Positions 32,755-40,610 of a stretch of DNA of 50,818 nucleotides are shown in pieces; positions within the stretch are counted from its first letter, which is position 1, and each line of letters opens with the position of its first letter. The DNA lies in assembly GCF_007830235.1 (NCBI RefSeq), contig NZ_VLKI01000009.1:1-50818 (forward strand). The letters run 5' to 3'. The position numbers and the translations under genes are program-made. A model generated the notes under the pieces. The model did not search any database. It was not told the origin of the DNA and saw only the letters and a program-made list of their open reading frames with translations. Source of the stretch: Cytobacillus oceanisediminis. Lineage in GTDB: Bacteria > Bacillota > Bacilli > Bacillales > Cytobacillaceae.

Positions 32755-34530
32755 ATGTTAAAACGATTCGATCCTGCAGAAATTACAATGACTCCTTTTA
32801 TGTTTTTTACGGGGAAGGGAGGAGTAGGCAAAACATCCACCGCAAGTGCGCTGGCTATTACACTGGCTGATCAGGGCAAGAAGGTGCTGATTGTATCGAC
32901 TGACCCTGCTTCCAATCTTCAGGATGTTTTTAAAACGGAATTGACGAATAATATCAGCGCTATTCCAGATGTTAATGGACTATTTGCCTGTAATCTTGAT
33001 CCTGAAGAGGCAGCAAGAGCCTATAGAGAAAGGACAATCGGACCATACCGGGGCAAGCTTCCTGAAAGTGTAGTCCAAACAATGGAGGAACAGCTTTCGG
33101 GTGCCTGTACAGTTGAAATTGCTGCCTTCGATGAGTTTACAAACTTATTGGCAAATCCCGAAATTCATGAAGAGTATGATCATATTATTTTTGACACTGC
33201 TCCAACAGGGCACACACTTCGTTTGCTTCAGCTTCCTGCAGCATGGACGGACTTTTTGAATGAGAGCACACATGGGGCAAGCTGTCTGGGACCGCTTTCT
33301 GGATTAAGTGCAAAAAAAGATCTTTATGCAAATTCTCTGGGAGCGTTATCAGACAGGGAAAAGACAACTCTGATTCTCGTATCGCGCCCGGAGGCGTCCG
33401 CATTAGCTGAAGCAGATCGGGCCTCAAATGAGTTGTGCGATACAGGAATCAAAAGGCAGCTTGTGTTAATTAACGGTGTACTTAAAAATGAATTAAAAGG
33501 CGATTCCATTTCCGAAGCGTTTTATAGGAAGCAGCAAAAAGCACTTTGTGCCATACCGGCTAAATTGGCAGAACTACCCCTATACGCAGTTCCTTTAATC
33601 GCCGGGTCATTGACCGGTCCGCAATCATTGCGGAAACTTTTTACTAAAAACCAGTCTGAGTCTGGAATCGCACAGGAAAAGGATCGAATAGAAATTCCTT
33701 CTCTTCAGGCAGTACTGGATGATTTACACGAGAGCAATAAAAATGTTATTTTTACAATGGGGAAAGGCGGAGTTGGAAAAACAACCGCAGCTTCGGCTAT
33801 TGCTGTCGGACTTGCGGAGAAGGGCAAGCGTGTCCATTTGACAACAACAGATCCAGCATCACATTTAACCCATATATTTGGCAATGAGCATAGCTTTGGC
33901 AATTTAACAATTAGCAGCATCGATCCAAAGTATGAAGTGGAAAAATACCGTAAAGAGGTACTGAGCAGGGTATCGGCAGAGCTTGATGAAGAAGCGATCG
34001 CATATATCAAAGAGGATCTTGAATCCCCATGCACGGAAGAAATTGCCGTGTTCAGAGCTTTTGCAGAGGTAGTGGCAAGGGCTAAAGAAGAAGTGGTAGT
34101 TATTGATACGGCACCAACTGGACATACCCTGCTTCTGCTGGATGCAGCACATTCTTATCATAAAGAGTTGGAGAGATCCACTGGTGAAGTTCCTGAAAGT
34201 GTAAAAGAGCTGCTGCCTAAATTGAGGAACAATAAAGAAACAGAGGTTGTAATTGTTACACTTCCAGAAGCAACCCCTGTATTTGAAGCAGTGAGGCTCC
34301 AGGAGGATTTGAAAAGGGCGGATATATCGCCTAAATGGTGGGTCATAAATCAAAGTTTCTATGCTTTGGATACCGAAGACCCAATTTTGCGCGGTAAGGC
34401 CGCTTATGAAAAAGAATGGATTCTTAAGGTTAAGAATGAACTGGCGAAGGACCTTGCAGTTATTCCATGGTTAGAGGACGAGCAAATTGGCTATAGCGAA
34501 TTACTGAAAATATACGAGAAGAAAGGATGA
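32755..34530 (+). CDS. arsA: Arsenite-stimulated ATPase ArsA
   Basis: A 591-residue duplicated ATPase that drives ArsB. Two nucleotide-binding halves each carry GKGGVGKT (near residues 20 and 337) and a DTAPTGHTL switch. The metalloid-binding Cys of ArsA are visible in SGACTVE (near 118), ASCLGP (near 177) and SPCTEE (near 425). Full length. The start is the ATG at MLKRFDPAE; the upstream extension overlaps arsD. Its TGA overlaps the ATG of the next gene (ATGA), so the HesB-like protein is translationally coupled to it. Confidence 0.94.
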   Translation: MLKRFDPAEITMTPFMFFTGKGGVGKTSTASALAITLADQGKKVLIVSTDPASNLQDVFKTELTNNISAIPDVNGLFACNLDPEEAARAYRERTIGPYRGKLPESVVQTMEEQLSGACTVEIAAFDEFTNLLANPEIHEEYDHIIFDTAPTGHTLRLLQLPAAWTDFLNESTHGASCLGPLSGLSAKKDLYANSLGALSDREKTTLILVSRPEASALAEADRASNELCDTGIKRQLVLINGVLKNELKGDSISEAFYRKQQKALCAIPAKLAELPLYAVPLIAGSLTGPQSLRKLFTKNQSESGIAQEKDRIEIPSLQAVLDDLHESNKNVIFTMGKGGVGKTTAASAIAVGLAEKGKRVHLTTTDPASHLTHIFGNEHSFGNLTISSIDPKYEVEKYRKEVLSRVSAELDEEAIAYIKEDLESPCTEEIAVFRAFAEVVARAKEEVVVIDTAPTGHTLLLLDAAHSYHKELERSTGEVPESVKELLPKLRNNKETEVVIVTLPEATPVFEAVRLQEDLKRADISPKWWVINQSFYALDTEDPILRGKAAYEKEWILKVKNELAKDLAVIPWLEDEQIGYSELLKIYEKKG

Positions 34531-34814
34531 ACGTTTTGAAAATTACAGACGAAGCGCGTGACCTGCTGAAGCAAGTGCTGCAGGAGAAAAATGTGGGCGG
34601 TATTAGAGTTTATTTTGCAGGCTATGGCTGAGGAGGCCCACAGATTGGACTGGCTCTGGATGAGCCGGAAACAGATGATATAACAGAAACAATCAATGAA
34701 ATCCAGGTTGCCTTTGATTCGGAGATCAAATCTTACACAGAAGGCATGACTCTTGAGCATGATAAGCAAAGAGAAGGCCTTGTCCTGTTAGGTAATGAAA
34801 GTGACTGCTGCTAA
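34527..34814 (+). CDS. HesB/IscA-like protein with in-frame TGA, candidate selenoprotein
   Basis: A 95-residue reading frame if the TGA at 34629-34631 is read as selenocysteine (residue 35). The frame gives RVYFAGYG-U-GGPQIGLALDEP, which matches the HesB-related family (TIGR01911) in which several members have Sec at the conserved Cys of the HesB domain. Sixty further codons stay open after the TGA, ending SDCC. A 7-bp hairpin starts 18 bases after the TGA, with the apical loop 25 bases after it. The ATG overlaps the arsA stop (ATGA). HesB/IscA proteins handle iron or Fe-S clusters; a role beside ArsA is unknown. The alternative is a nonsense mutation (TGC or TGT to TGA) in a Cys version. Confidence 0.72.
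34650..34668 (+). promoter_or_regulatory. SECIS-like hairpin after the in-frame TGA
   Basis: CTGGCTC and GAGCCGG pair over 7 bp (one G-U) around the loop TGGAT. The loop begins 25 bases after the TGA, within the 16-37 base range usual for bacterial SECIS, and has G as the second loop base. Caveat: the same bases encode the conserved peptide LALDEP, so part of the stem could be coincidental. Confidence 0.5.
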
Positions 34815-34825
34815 GCAGTAAGCAA

Positions 34826-34854
34826 AAGACACCTCATTTGGGGTGTCTTTTTTT
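34826..34854 (+). terminator. Terminator of the ars operon
   Basis: AAGACACC and GGTGTCTT pair, followed by seven T. Confidence 0.8.
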
Positions 34855-34857
34855 ATT

Positions 34858-35049
34858 GGCTGTGTAAAGCTTATTTTTGATTTTGGCACCCTGTTGATTG
34901 GAATGGAAGGGTCGAGAAAATACATTCGCATTTCCTTCGAGCGGTGTTTATTCGAGGCTATTATTCAAAGTCCAGCGGGAGGAGGTTCCCGGACCGCCTT
35001 CGGAAAGTAAGTCCGTGGAGCGGAATCAACAGGCAAGTTTAGTTTATAA
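34858..35049 (+). repeat. Dispersed intergenic repeat, copy E
   Basis: Plus orientation. Left end GGCTGTGTAAAGC, TTTTGGCACCCTGTTGATTG; then GAAAATACATTCGCATTTCC; right end GTGGAGCGGAATCAACAGGC followed by AAGTTTAG. About 190 bases, a little shorter than copies B and C. It lies between the ars operon terminator and the promoter of the sulfur island. Confidence 0.65.
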
Positions 35050-35068
35050 AAAAAATTTGATTTAAAGA

Positions 35069-35095
35069 TTGACATCATACCTTTAGGGGTATAAT
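35069..35095 (+). promoter_or_regulatory. Promoter with CstR-like operator 1
   Basis: TTGACA (35069-35074) and TATAAT (35090-35095) are 15 bases apart, and the operator ATACCTTTAGGGGTAT (35077-35092) fills the spacer and part of the -10 box. It drives the rhodanese-like and cstR genes. Confidence 0.65.
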
Positions 35096-35136
35096 ATATA
35101 TGTTGTAAGTGAATCATAAATGCAGAGGAGATTATA

Positions 35137-35481
35137 ATGCTGTATATTTTACTAACTATGTTGTTACTTATAATCCCGTTTTTCAAAAGGTATTACCCTG
35201 TGAAAAACATACCATGTTATAGTTTAGAGCAATGCATTCCGAAAGAAGATACCGTCCTGCTGGATGTCAGGGATTATAACGATTCCTGCCATTGTGAAAT
35301 ACCTGGGGCGATCAATCTTCCGATTCCATATATAAAAAGGTACATTAAAGAAATACCTCATAACCAGATCCATTTGGTTGCATCCAATTCATTAGAAAAA
35401 AATGTGGGAATAAGAATGCTCCGCAAAAAGGGTTTTAAAATAGTCGGTTTTTCAATGCCTGAATGCCATTATGTAAAATAA
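35137..35481 (+). CDS. Membrane-anchored rhodanese-like protein without catalytic Cys
   Basis: A 114-residue protein: a membrane segment (residues 1-16), then a rhodanese fold (DVRDYNDSCHCEIPGAINLP, MLRKKGFKIVGF). Aligned without gaps to the active paralogue at 35871-36230, the catalytic Cys of CQSGMRS becomes Ala82 (VASNSLEK) and the loop Arg is lost. It should not transfer sulfur by the usual route and may be a sensor or scaffold. It lies directly before cstR, 15 bases apart. Ribosome-binding site AGAGGAG. Confidence 0.75.
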   Translation: MLYILLTMLLLIIPFFKRYYPVKNIPCYSLEQCIPKEDTVLLDVRDYNDSCHCEIPGAINLPIPYIKRYIKEIPHNQIHLVASNSLEKNVGIRMLRKKGFKIVGFSMPECHYVK

Positions 35482-35496
35482 AATGGGGTGAAGATT

Positions 35497-35757
35497 GTGT
35501 TATACGATGCAAAAACTCAAAATCGAATTAAAAGGGCTGAGGGGCAGCTTAGAGGCATTTTGAAAATGATGGAGGAAGAAAAAGATTGCAAATCTGTCAT
35601 TACCCAACTAACAGCATCCCGGTCTGCAATTGATAAAGCAATTGCTGTTATCGTCAGCTCAAATCTTGAACATTGTATTCTCGAAAGCGCTGAAAGAGGA
35701 ATAGAGAACTCCAGCATGATTGAAGAGGCCGTCAACTTACTTGTTAAAAGCAGATAA
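35497..35757 (+). CDS. cstR: CstR-type persulfide-sensing repressor (CsoR/DUF156 family)
   Basis: An 86-residue all-helical repressor. The sensor thiols sit at exactly Cys31 (EEKDCKS) and Cys60 (LEHCILE), the numbering of S. aureus CstR. The copper-ligand His of CsoR is replaced by Asn56, which argues for sulfane sulfur rather than Cu(I). GGGGTG lies about eight bases before the GTG chosen; a GTG three codons earlier overlaps that ribosome-binding site. It likely controls all operator-bearing promoters between 35.0 and 38.0 kb. Confidence 0.9.
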   Translation: MLYDAKTQNRIKRAEGQLRGILKMMEEEKDCKSVITQLTASRSAIDKAIAVIVSSNLEHCILESAERGIENSSMIEEAVNLLVKSR

Positions 35758-35780
35758 AAGGTAGTTGACTTCCTTTTTTT
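35756..35780 (+). terminator. Terminator after cstR
   Basis: AAAAGG and CCTTTT, extended by AGT/ACT, form a short stem followed by T residues. The -35 box of the next promoter (TTGACT) lies in its loop. Confidence 0.45.
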
Positions 35781-35809
35781 ATTAAGTTACAATATACCCT
35801 ATGAGGTAT
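35765..35809 (+). promoter_or_regulatory. Promoter with CstR-like operator 2
   Basis: TTGACT (35765-35770), 17 bases, TACAAT (35788-35793), directly followed by ATACCCTATGAGGTAT (35794-35809). Binding here would block open complex formation for the rhodanese-rhodanese-MBL unit. Confidence 0.65.
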
Positions 35810-35870
35810 ATAGGATACTCGATTAACACTATATTAATGCTTAAAATCAAACAAATTCGGAGGTAAACAA

Positions 35871-36230
35871 ATGACTATTGTAAATGGAATTATTATTGCC
35901 CTGCTTATTATTCTTCTAGCTCAGAAGCTGATCCCAGTAAAGGGCATCAAGCAGATGACAACTGCTCAGCTGAAGAATGAATTAAAGGACAAAAGCAAGC
36001 AATACATTGATGTAAGAACTCTTGCAGAATTTAAAGGCTTCCATGTTCCAGGGTTTGTTAACATGCCACTTCATCAGCTTCACCAGAAAATGGGCCAGCT
36101 ATCAAAGGACAAAGAAGTAGTTGTTATCTGCCAAAGCGGAATGAGAAGCAGCAAAGCAAGCAAAATGCTAAAAAATGCAGGTTTTAAAAACATTACAAAT
36201 ATCAAAGGCGGAGTAAGCGCCTGGAGATAA
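35871..36230 (+). CDS. Membrane-anchored rhodanese
   Basis: A 119-residue sulfurtransferase: an N-terminal membrane segment (residues 3-20) and one rhodanese domain with DVRTLAEFKGFHVPG and the active-site loop CQSGMRS. It should accept sulfane sulfur at the inner face of the membrane. Ribosome-binding site GGAGG. It is followed after 16 bases by another rhodanese gene. Confidence 0.88.
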   Translation: MTIVNGIIIALLIILLAQKLIPVKGIKQMTTAQLKNELKDKSKQYIDVRTLAEFKGFHVPGFVNMPLHQLHQKMGQLSKDKEVVVICQSGMRSSKASKMLKNAGFKNITNIKGGVSAWR

Positions 36231-36246
36231 CGGGGAGGATTTAAAA

Positions 36247-36543
36247 ATGAAAACAATGACTGTTAAAGAAGTAGAACAAAAATTAGGTGCCGGAGAGCAA
36301 TTCAATATTATTGACGTACGTGAAGTGGATGAGGTAAAAGAAGGAAAGATACCTTCAGCTATTCATATTCCGCTTGGATTAATTGAATTCCGTATGCATA
36401 AGCTTGATAAAAATAAGGAATATGTTATGGTTTGCCGATCAGGCAACAGAAGCGGATTAGCTGCTCGCTTTCTTGAAAGCAAGGGTTTTAGCGTAATTAA
36501 TATGCTTGGCGGCATGATGAATTGGGTAGGGCCAACAGAATAA
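36247..36543 (+). CDS. Single-domain rhodanese
   Basis: A 98-residue soluble sulfurtransferase with DVREVDEVKEGKIPSAIHIP and the active loop CRSGNRS. It transfers sulfur from persulfides or thiosulfate to acceptors such as TusA or DsrE. Part of the same unit as the neighbours. Ribosome-binding site GGGGAGG. Confidence 0.9.
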   Translation: MKTMTVKEVEQKLGAGEQFNIIDVREVDEVKEGKIPSAIHIPLGLIEFRMHKLDKNKEYVMVCRSGNRSGLAARFLESKGFSVINMLGGMMNWVGPTE

Positions 36544-36615
36544 ATCAGGCCCAGTAATTGACTATCATATTGCAATATTTTTTTAGATAAAAATATACGG
36601 ATGGGGGTAATTCGC

Positions 36616-37746
36616 ATGAAAGAGATGACTGCAAAACAAGTTGCTGAGTTTGTAATTGAGAAAAAGGACTTATTCATTCTGGATGTAAGAAATGAAAGTG
36701 ATTATAGGGACTGGAAAATTGAAGGAGAAAAAGTTGAATCAGTTAATATTCCATACTTTGATTTAATTGACGGGGTAGGACCAGCTCTTGAAAAACTTCC
36801 AAAGGATAAACAAATTCTTGTTGTTTGTGCAAAAGAAGGATCTTCAAAATTTGTAGCTGAGTCTTTGGAGGAAGCTGGAGTTGCCAATATTTCATATCTG
36901 CAAGGGGGTATGAAATCCTGGAGCGAATACTTATATAAAGCAGAAGTATATCGCGATGAAAATGTAAAGGTATATCAATTCATCCGTGTCGGAAAAGGTT
37001 GCCTTTCCTATATGGTTGTTTCCGAAAATGAAGCTTTAATAGTTGATCCTTCCAGGTTTACTGGAATTTATGAAGAAGAAGCAGCGAAAGATGGGGTTAA
37101 GATTACTCATATTGTAGATTCCCATTTACACGCTGACCATATTTCAGGCGGTAAAGAACTTTCAGAGCGTACAGGGGGTAAATACTACCTAATGAGAAGT
37201 GAAGGCGCTACTTTTGACTTCAACGCATTGGAAGAGCATGATGAAATCGTATTTGAAGAGGTAAAACTGCAAGTACTTGCTGTTAAAACTCCTGGACATA
37301 CACCAGGCAGCGTATCTTTCTTTGTGAACGACAAACTATTGTTCTCTGGAGATACAATCTTTGTCGGGGGACTTGGACGTCCAGACCTGGGAGGAAAAGT
37401 TGCAGAATGGGCACAGGACTTGTTTAATACAGTCTATGAAAAAGTTGCTTCAATTGCAGATGATGTAATTGTTCTTCCAGGACATTATGCAGATTTGGAT
37501 GATGAAATGAACGAAGAAGGCTTTATTGGAGATCTGTTAGGAAATATTCGTTCAAGAAATGAACTTATGCAGAATAAAAATAAGGAAGAATTCGTAGATA
37601 TGGTTGTTGCGAATGCAAATACTGAAACTCCTCCAAACTTTGAGGAAATTGTAGCGATTAACCGCGGCGTCATTAAGGCCGAAGCAGAAAAGCAACAAGA
37701 ACTGGAGATTGGGCCTAACCGCTGTGCGCTTCACCATACGCACTAA
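36616..37746 (+). CDS. Rhodanese - metallo-beta-lactamase fusion (persulfide dioxygenase-like), copy 1
   Basis: A 376-residue protein. An N-terminal rhodanese domain (DVRNESDYRDWKIEG; active loop CAKEGSS with Cys near 71) is followed by an ETHE1-like MBL domain (HSHLHADH-type motif [12 protein letters not shown] near 170, then TPGHTPGSVSF and FSGDTIFVGGLGRPDL). It should oxidise persulfides to sulfite and handle the product by rhodanese chemistry, as CstB-type enzymes do. Domain order is rhodanese first, the reverse of most described fusions. The ATG is eight bases after GGGGG; an ATG five codons earlier overlaps that site. Copy 2 is at 39130-40254. Confidence 0.88.
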   Translation: MKEMTAKQVAEFVIEKKDLFILDVRNESDYRDWKIEGEKVESVNIPYFDLIDGVGPALEKLPKDKQILVVCAKEGSSKFVAESLEEAGVANISYLQGGMKSWSEYLYKAEVYRDENVKVYQFIRVGKGCLSYMVVSENEALIVDPSRFTGIYEEEAAKDGVKITHIVDSHLHADHISGGKELSERTGGKYYLMRSEGATFDFNALEEHDEIVFEEVKLQVLAVKTPGHTPGSVSFFVNDKLLFSGDTIFVGGLGRPDLGGKVAEWAQDLFNTVYEKVASIADDVIVLPGHYADLDDEMNEEGFIGDLLGNIRSRNELMQNKNKEEFVDMVVANANTETPPNFEEIVAINRGVIKAEAEKQQELEIGPNRCALHHTH

Positions 37747-37797
37747 AAGACGCAAATGCTTGAAACTGGTTTCAAAAGAAGCAAGGATACTTTAAAT

Positions 37798-37826
37798 AAA
37801 AGGGGAGAAATTGATTCTCCCCTTTA
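37798..37826 (+). terminator. Terminator of the rhodanese-MBL unit
   Basis: AAAGGGGAGAA and TTCTCCCCTTT form an 11-bp stem; the 3' arm supplies the T residues. Confidence 0.6.
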
Positions 37827-37849
37827 TAAATTAAAAAAGAAAAAACCTG

Positions 37850-37894
37850 TTGACAGATTATCAAATACAAGATATTATATACCCTGTAAGGTAT
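37850..37894 (+). promoter_or_regulatory. Promoter with CstR-like operator 3
   Basis: TTGACA (37850-37855), 17 bases, TATTAT (37873-37878), then ATACCCTGTAAGGTAT (37879-37894). A half-site GAGGTAT follows nearby. It drives the dsrE-tusA-MBL unit. Confidence 0.7.
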
Positions 37895-37968
37895 TAATGC
37901 AATATGAGGTATTAACACTATTATCACAGTCAAATTTAAACAAACAAAGATTTTTTTTGATTAAATAT

Positions 37969-37984
37969 ATACCTATTAGGGTAA
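37969..37984 (+). promoter_or_regulatory. CstR-like operator 4
   Basis: ATACCTATTAGGGTAA, just before the ribosome-binding site of the DsrE gene and 75 bases after operator 3. Two operators in one leader may strengthen repression. Confidence 0.55.
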
Positions 37985-38001
37985 GGGAGGAAGAAGAACA
38001 A

Positions 38002-38478
38002 ATGGAAAAGAAAAAAACAACGATTGTTCTTTTCAGCGGGGACTATGACAAAGTAATGGCGGCTTATATTATTGCGAATGGTGCTGCTGCTTACGATCAC
38101 GAGGTAACGATTTTTCACACATTCTGGGGGTTAAATGCCTTAAGGAAAGATGAACCAATTCAAGTGAATAAATCGTTTATAGAAAAAATGTTTGGCAAAA
38201 TGATGCCAAGAGGACCTGAAAAAATGGGCCTTTCAAAAATGAATATGGCTGGAATGGGTCCTAAAATGATTAAAGATATCATGAAAAAACACAACACAAT
38301 GCCAGTAAGCGACCTTATTGAAATGGCAAAAGAACAGGATGTTAAGCTTGTAGCCTGCCAAATGACGGTTGACCTTCTTGGGTTCAAACAAGATGAAATT
38401 ATTGATGGCGTTGAATTTGCCGGTGTTGCTGCATACTTAGCAGATGCTGAAGATGGCAATGTCAACTTATTCATATAA
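38002..38478 (+). CDS. DsrE/DsrF-like sulfur relay protein
   Basis: A 158-residue protein of the DsrE/DsrF/DrsH family (TTIVLFSGDYDKVMAAYIIA, FHTFWGLNALRK, and CQMTVDLLGF with the family Cys). Met-rich central segment (KMMPRGPEKMGLSKMN). It likely carries sulfur between rhodanese and TusA. The ATG chosen follows GGGAGG; the long upstream frame crosses the promoter and is rejected. Confidence 0.88.
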   Translation: MEKKKTTIVLFSGDYDKVMAAYIIANGAAAYDHEVTIFHTFWGLNALRKDEPIQVNKSFIEKMFGKMMPRGPEKMGLSKMNMAGMGPKMIKDIMKKHNTMPVSDLIEMAKEQDVKLVACQMTVDLLGFKQDEIIDGVEFAGVAAYLADAEDGNVNLFI

Positions 38479-38512
38479 TCAAATTTCGTAAATAAGATAG
38501 GGGGATTTTTAA

Positions 38513-39091
38513 ATGGAAGCATTAAAAACAAACTTTACAGTAGACGCGAAAGGCCTTGCTTGTCCAATGCCGATTGTCAGAACAAAAAAAGCGATCAATG
38601 ATTTAAATCCTGGTGAAGTACTTGAGGTTCTTGCAACGGATAAAGGTTCAAAGGCAGATATCCAGGCTTGGTCAAAAAGTTCAGGACATCAATACCTTGG
38701 AACGATTGAAGAGGGAGATGTGCTTAAGCACTATATCCGCAAAGCAAGTGCAAATGAAGAGCGCGAAGCAACAAAGTTTGAGCCAGTTGCTTCAAATGAT
38801 GAGCTTCAAAAAGAGCTTGATTCAGATTCAGATATTGTCGTTATTGATGTAAGGGAACCTGCGGAATTTGCATTCGGCCATATTCCGAACGCTGTTTCAA
38901 TTCCTTTCGGCGAACTGGAAGAGCGCATCGGCGAATTGAACAAGGATAAGAAAATCTATGTGGTATGCCGCACGGGAAGCCGCAGTGATATGGCATCACA
39001 GACATTGGCCGAAAAAGGCTTTTCAAACGTAATCAATGTTGTACCTGGAATGTCCCAGTGGAATGGACCAACTGAAGCAAAAGTGAACTAA
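38513..39091 (+). CDS. TusA-rhodanese fusion (CstA-like)
   Basis: A 192-residue fusion: residues ~5-80 are a TusA domain with catalytic Cys17 ([16 protein letters not shown]), and residues ~95-190 a rhodanese with CRTGSRS (Cys near 151). CstA of S. aureus is a TusA-like-rhodanese multi-sulfurtransferase. The fusion lets sulfur pass inside one chain. Ribosome-binding site AGGGGG. Second gene of the operator 3/4 unit. Confidence 0.9.
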   Translation: MEALKTNFTVDAKGLACPMPIVRTKKAINDLNPGEVLEVLATDKGSKADIQAWSKSSGHQYLGTIEEGDVLKHYIRKASANEEREATKFEPVASNDELQKELDSDSDIVVIDVREPAEFAFGHIPNAVSIPFGELEERIGELNKDKKIYVVCRTGSRSDMASQTLAEKGFSNVINVVPGMSQWNGPTEAKVN

Positions 39092-39129
39092 AAAATTTTA
39101 AACGAAATGATACAGTAGGAGGTATAAAG

Positions 39130-40254
39130 ATGGCAAAAGCAATGACTGCTAAGGAAGTAACGAAGAAAGTTTTCAATAACGAAGAACTTTTCGTTCTTGA
39201 TGTCCGCAATGAAAGTGACTTTAACGATTGGAAAATCGAAGGCAAAAACTTCGAATATTTGAATGTTCCTTACTTCGATCTTCTTGATGGGGTTGAACCT
39301 ATTCTTGATAAGATCCCAGCCGATAAAGAACTTTTAGTAGTATGTGCAAAAGAAGGTTCTTCCGTCATGGTTGCAGAAATGCTTGAAGAAGCAGGACGTG
39401 AAGTTTCTTACCTGACAGGCGGAATGAAAGCGTGGAGTGAACAACTTGAACCAGTTAAAGTAGGTGACTTGAAGGATGGCGGAGAAATGTACCAATTCGT
39501 CCGCATCGGTAAAGGCTGCCTATCTTACATGGTTATTTCAAACGGTGAAGCTGCAATCGTTGATGCAACAAGAATGACTGATGTATTTACTGATTTTGCT
39601 GCTGAAAAGAATGCAGAAATCAAGCATGTCTTTGATACACACCTGCATGCCGACCATATTTCAGGCGGACGCAAGATTGCTGAAAAAACGGGTGCTTCTT
39701 ACTGGCTTCCTCCTAAGGATGCTGAAGAATTAACATTTGAATACAACCGCCTTGAAGATGGAAACGAAGTAATGATTGGTTCTACTAAAATCAGCATTCA
39801 AGCTGTTTATTCACCAGGCCATACAATTGGTTCAACATCTTTCGTAGTAGATGATCAATACCTTCTTTCAGGTGATATTCTATTCATCGATTCAATCGGA
39901 CGTCCTGACTTGGCGGGTAAAGCCGGTGACTGGGCTGGAGATTTAAGAGAAACACTCTATAAGCGCTACAAAGAGCTATCAAGCGAATTAATTGTTATGC
40001 CTGCACACTTCATGATCATTGATGAGTTAAATGAAGATGGCAGCGTATCTGAAAAGCTTGGCACCTTATTTGCTAAAAACCACGGCTTAAACATTGAAGA
40101 CGATGGTGAGTTCAGAAAATTGGTTTCTGAAAACCTTCCTCCTCAGCCGAATGCTTATCAGGAAATCCGTGAAACAAATATGGGTAAAATCAGCCCGGAT
40201 GAAGAGAAACAGCGTGAAATGGAAATCGGGCCTAACCGCTGTGCGGTAAGATAA
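39130..40254 (+). CDS. Rhodanese - metallo-beta-lactamase fusion, copy 2
   Basis: A 374-residue paralogue of the protein at 36616-37746, with the same domain order: rhodanese ([22 protein letters not shown]), then MBL ([39 protein letters not shown]). The two share their C-terminal [15 protein letters not shown] end but differ in the MBL active-site loops (GGLGRPDL versus DSIGRPDL), so substrates or regulation may differ. Ribosome-binding site AGGAGG. Confidence 0.88.
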   Translation: MAKAMTAKEVTKKVFNNEELFVLDVRNESDFNDWKIEGKNFEYLNVPYFDLLDGVEPILDKIPADKELLVVCAKEGSSVMVAEMLEEAGREVSYLTGGMKAWSEQLEPVKVGDLKDGGEMYQFVRIGKGCLSYMVISNGEAAIVDATRMTDVFTDFAAEKNAEIKHVFDTHLHADHISGGRKIAEKTGASYWLPPKDAEELTFEYNRLEDGNEVMIGSTKISIQAVYSPGHTIGSTSFVVDDQYLLSGDILFIDSIGRPDLAGKAGDWAGDLRETLYKRYKELSSELIVMPAHFMIIDELNEDGSVSEKLGTLFAKNHGLNIEDDGEFRKLVSENLPPQPNAYQEIRETNMGKISPDEEKQREMEIGPNRCAVR

Positions 40255-40318
40255 CTTATTTGAATGAGACTCTGCTTTAACTTGAATATTAACTATAAAA
40301 AATCGGGGGAATGAAATC

Positions 40319-40546
40319 ATGAACGTAACAAAAGTATTAGATGCAAAAGGTCTAGCTTGCCCAATGCCAATCGTAAAAACAAAGAAAGCAATCGGAGAAA
40401 TCGAATCAGGCCAAGTGCTTGAAATTCATACAACTGACAAAGGTGCAGTTAAAGATTTAGCTGCCTGGACAGAATCAACTGGCCATGAACTTTTAAAACA
40501 TGAGGACGATAATGGAGTTCTGAAGTTCTGGGTTAAAAAAGGCTAA
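40319..40546 (+). CDS. TusA-family sulfurtransferase
   Basis: A 75-residue single-domain TusA protein with the active-site Cys14 in [17 protein letters not shown]. It closely resembles the TusA domain of the fusion at 38513. It shuttles sulfur as a protein persulfide. Ribosome-binding site GGGGGAA. Last gene before an attenuator-like hairpin. Confidence 0.92.
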   Translation: MNVTKVLDAKGLACPMPIVKTKKAIGEIESGQVLEIHTTDKGAVKDLAAWTESTGHELLKHEDDNGVLKFWVKKG

Positions 40547-40560
40547 TATAATGAAATGAT

Positions 40561-40585
40561 AAAAGGGAGTTTTGACTCCCTTTTG
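40561..40585 (+). terminator. Hairpin between tusA and the TauE gene
   Basis: AAAAGGGAGT and ACTCCCTTTT form a perfect 10-bp stem with the loop TTTG. It ends the tusA transcript wholly or partly. Confidence 0.65.
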
Positions 40586-40610
40586 TCGATTTAAAGGAGG
40601 GAACAGCCAC

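Noticed and set aside
34527..34631. Treating the HesB-like gene as a 34-residue peptide or a simple pseudogene
   Set aside because: The frame after the TGA remains open and family-like for 60 codons, and the TGA is at the one position where Sec is known in this family. The pseudogene reading cannot be fully excluded without the rest of the genome.
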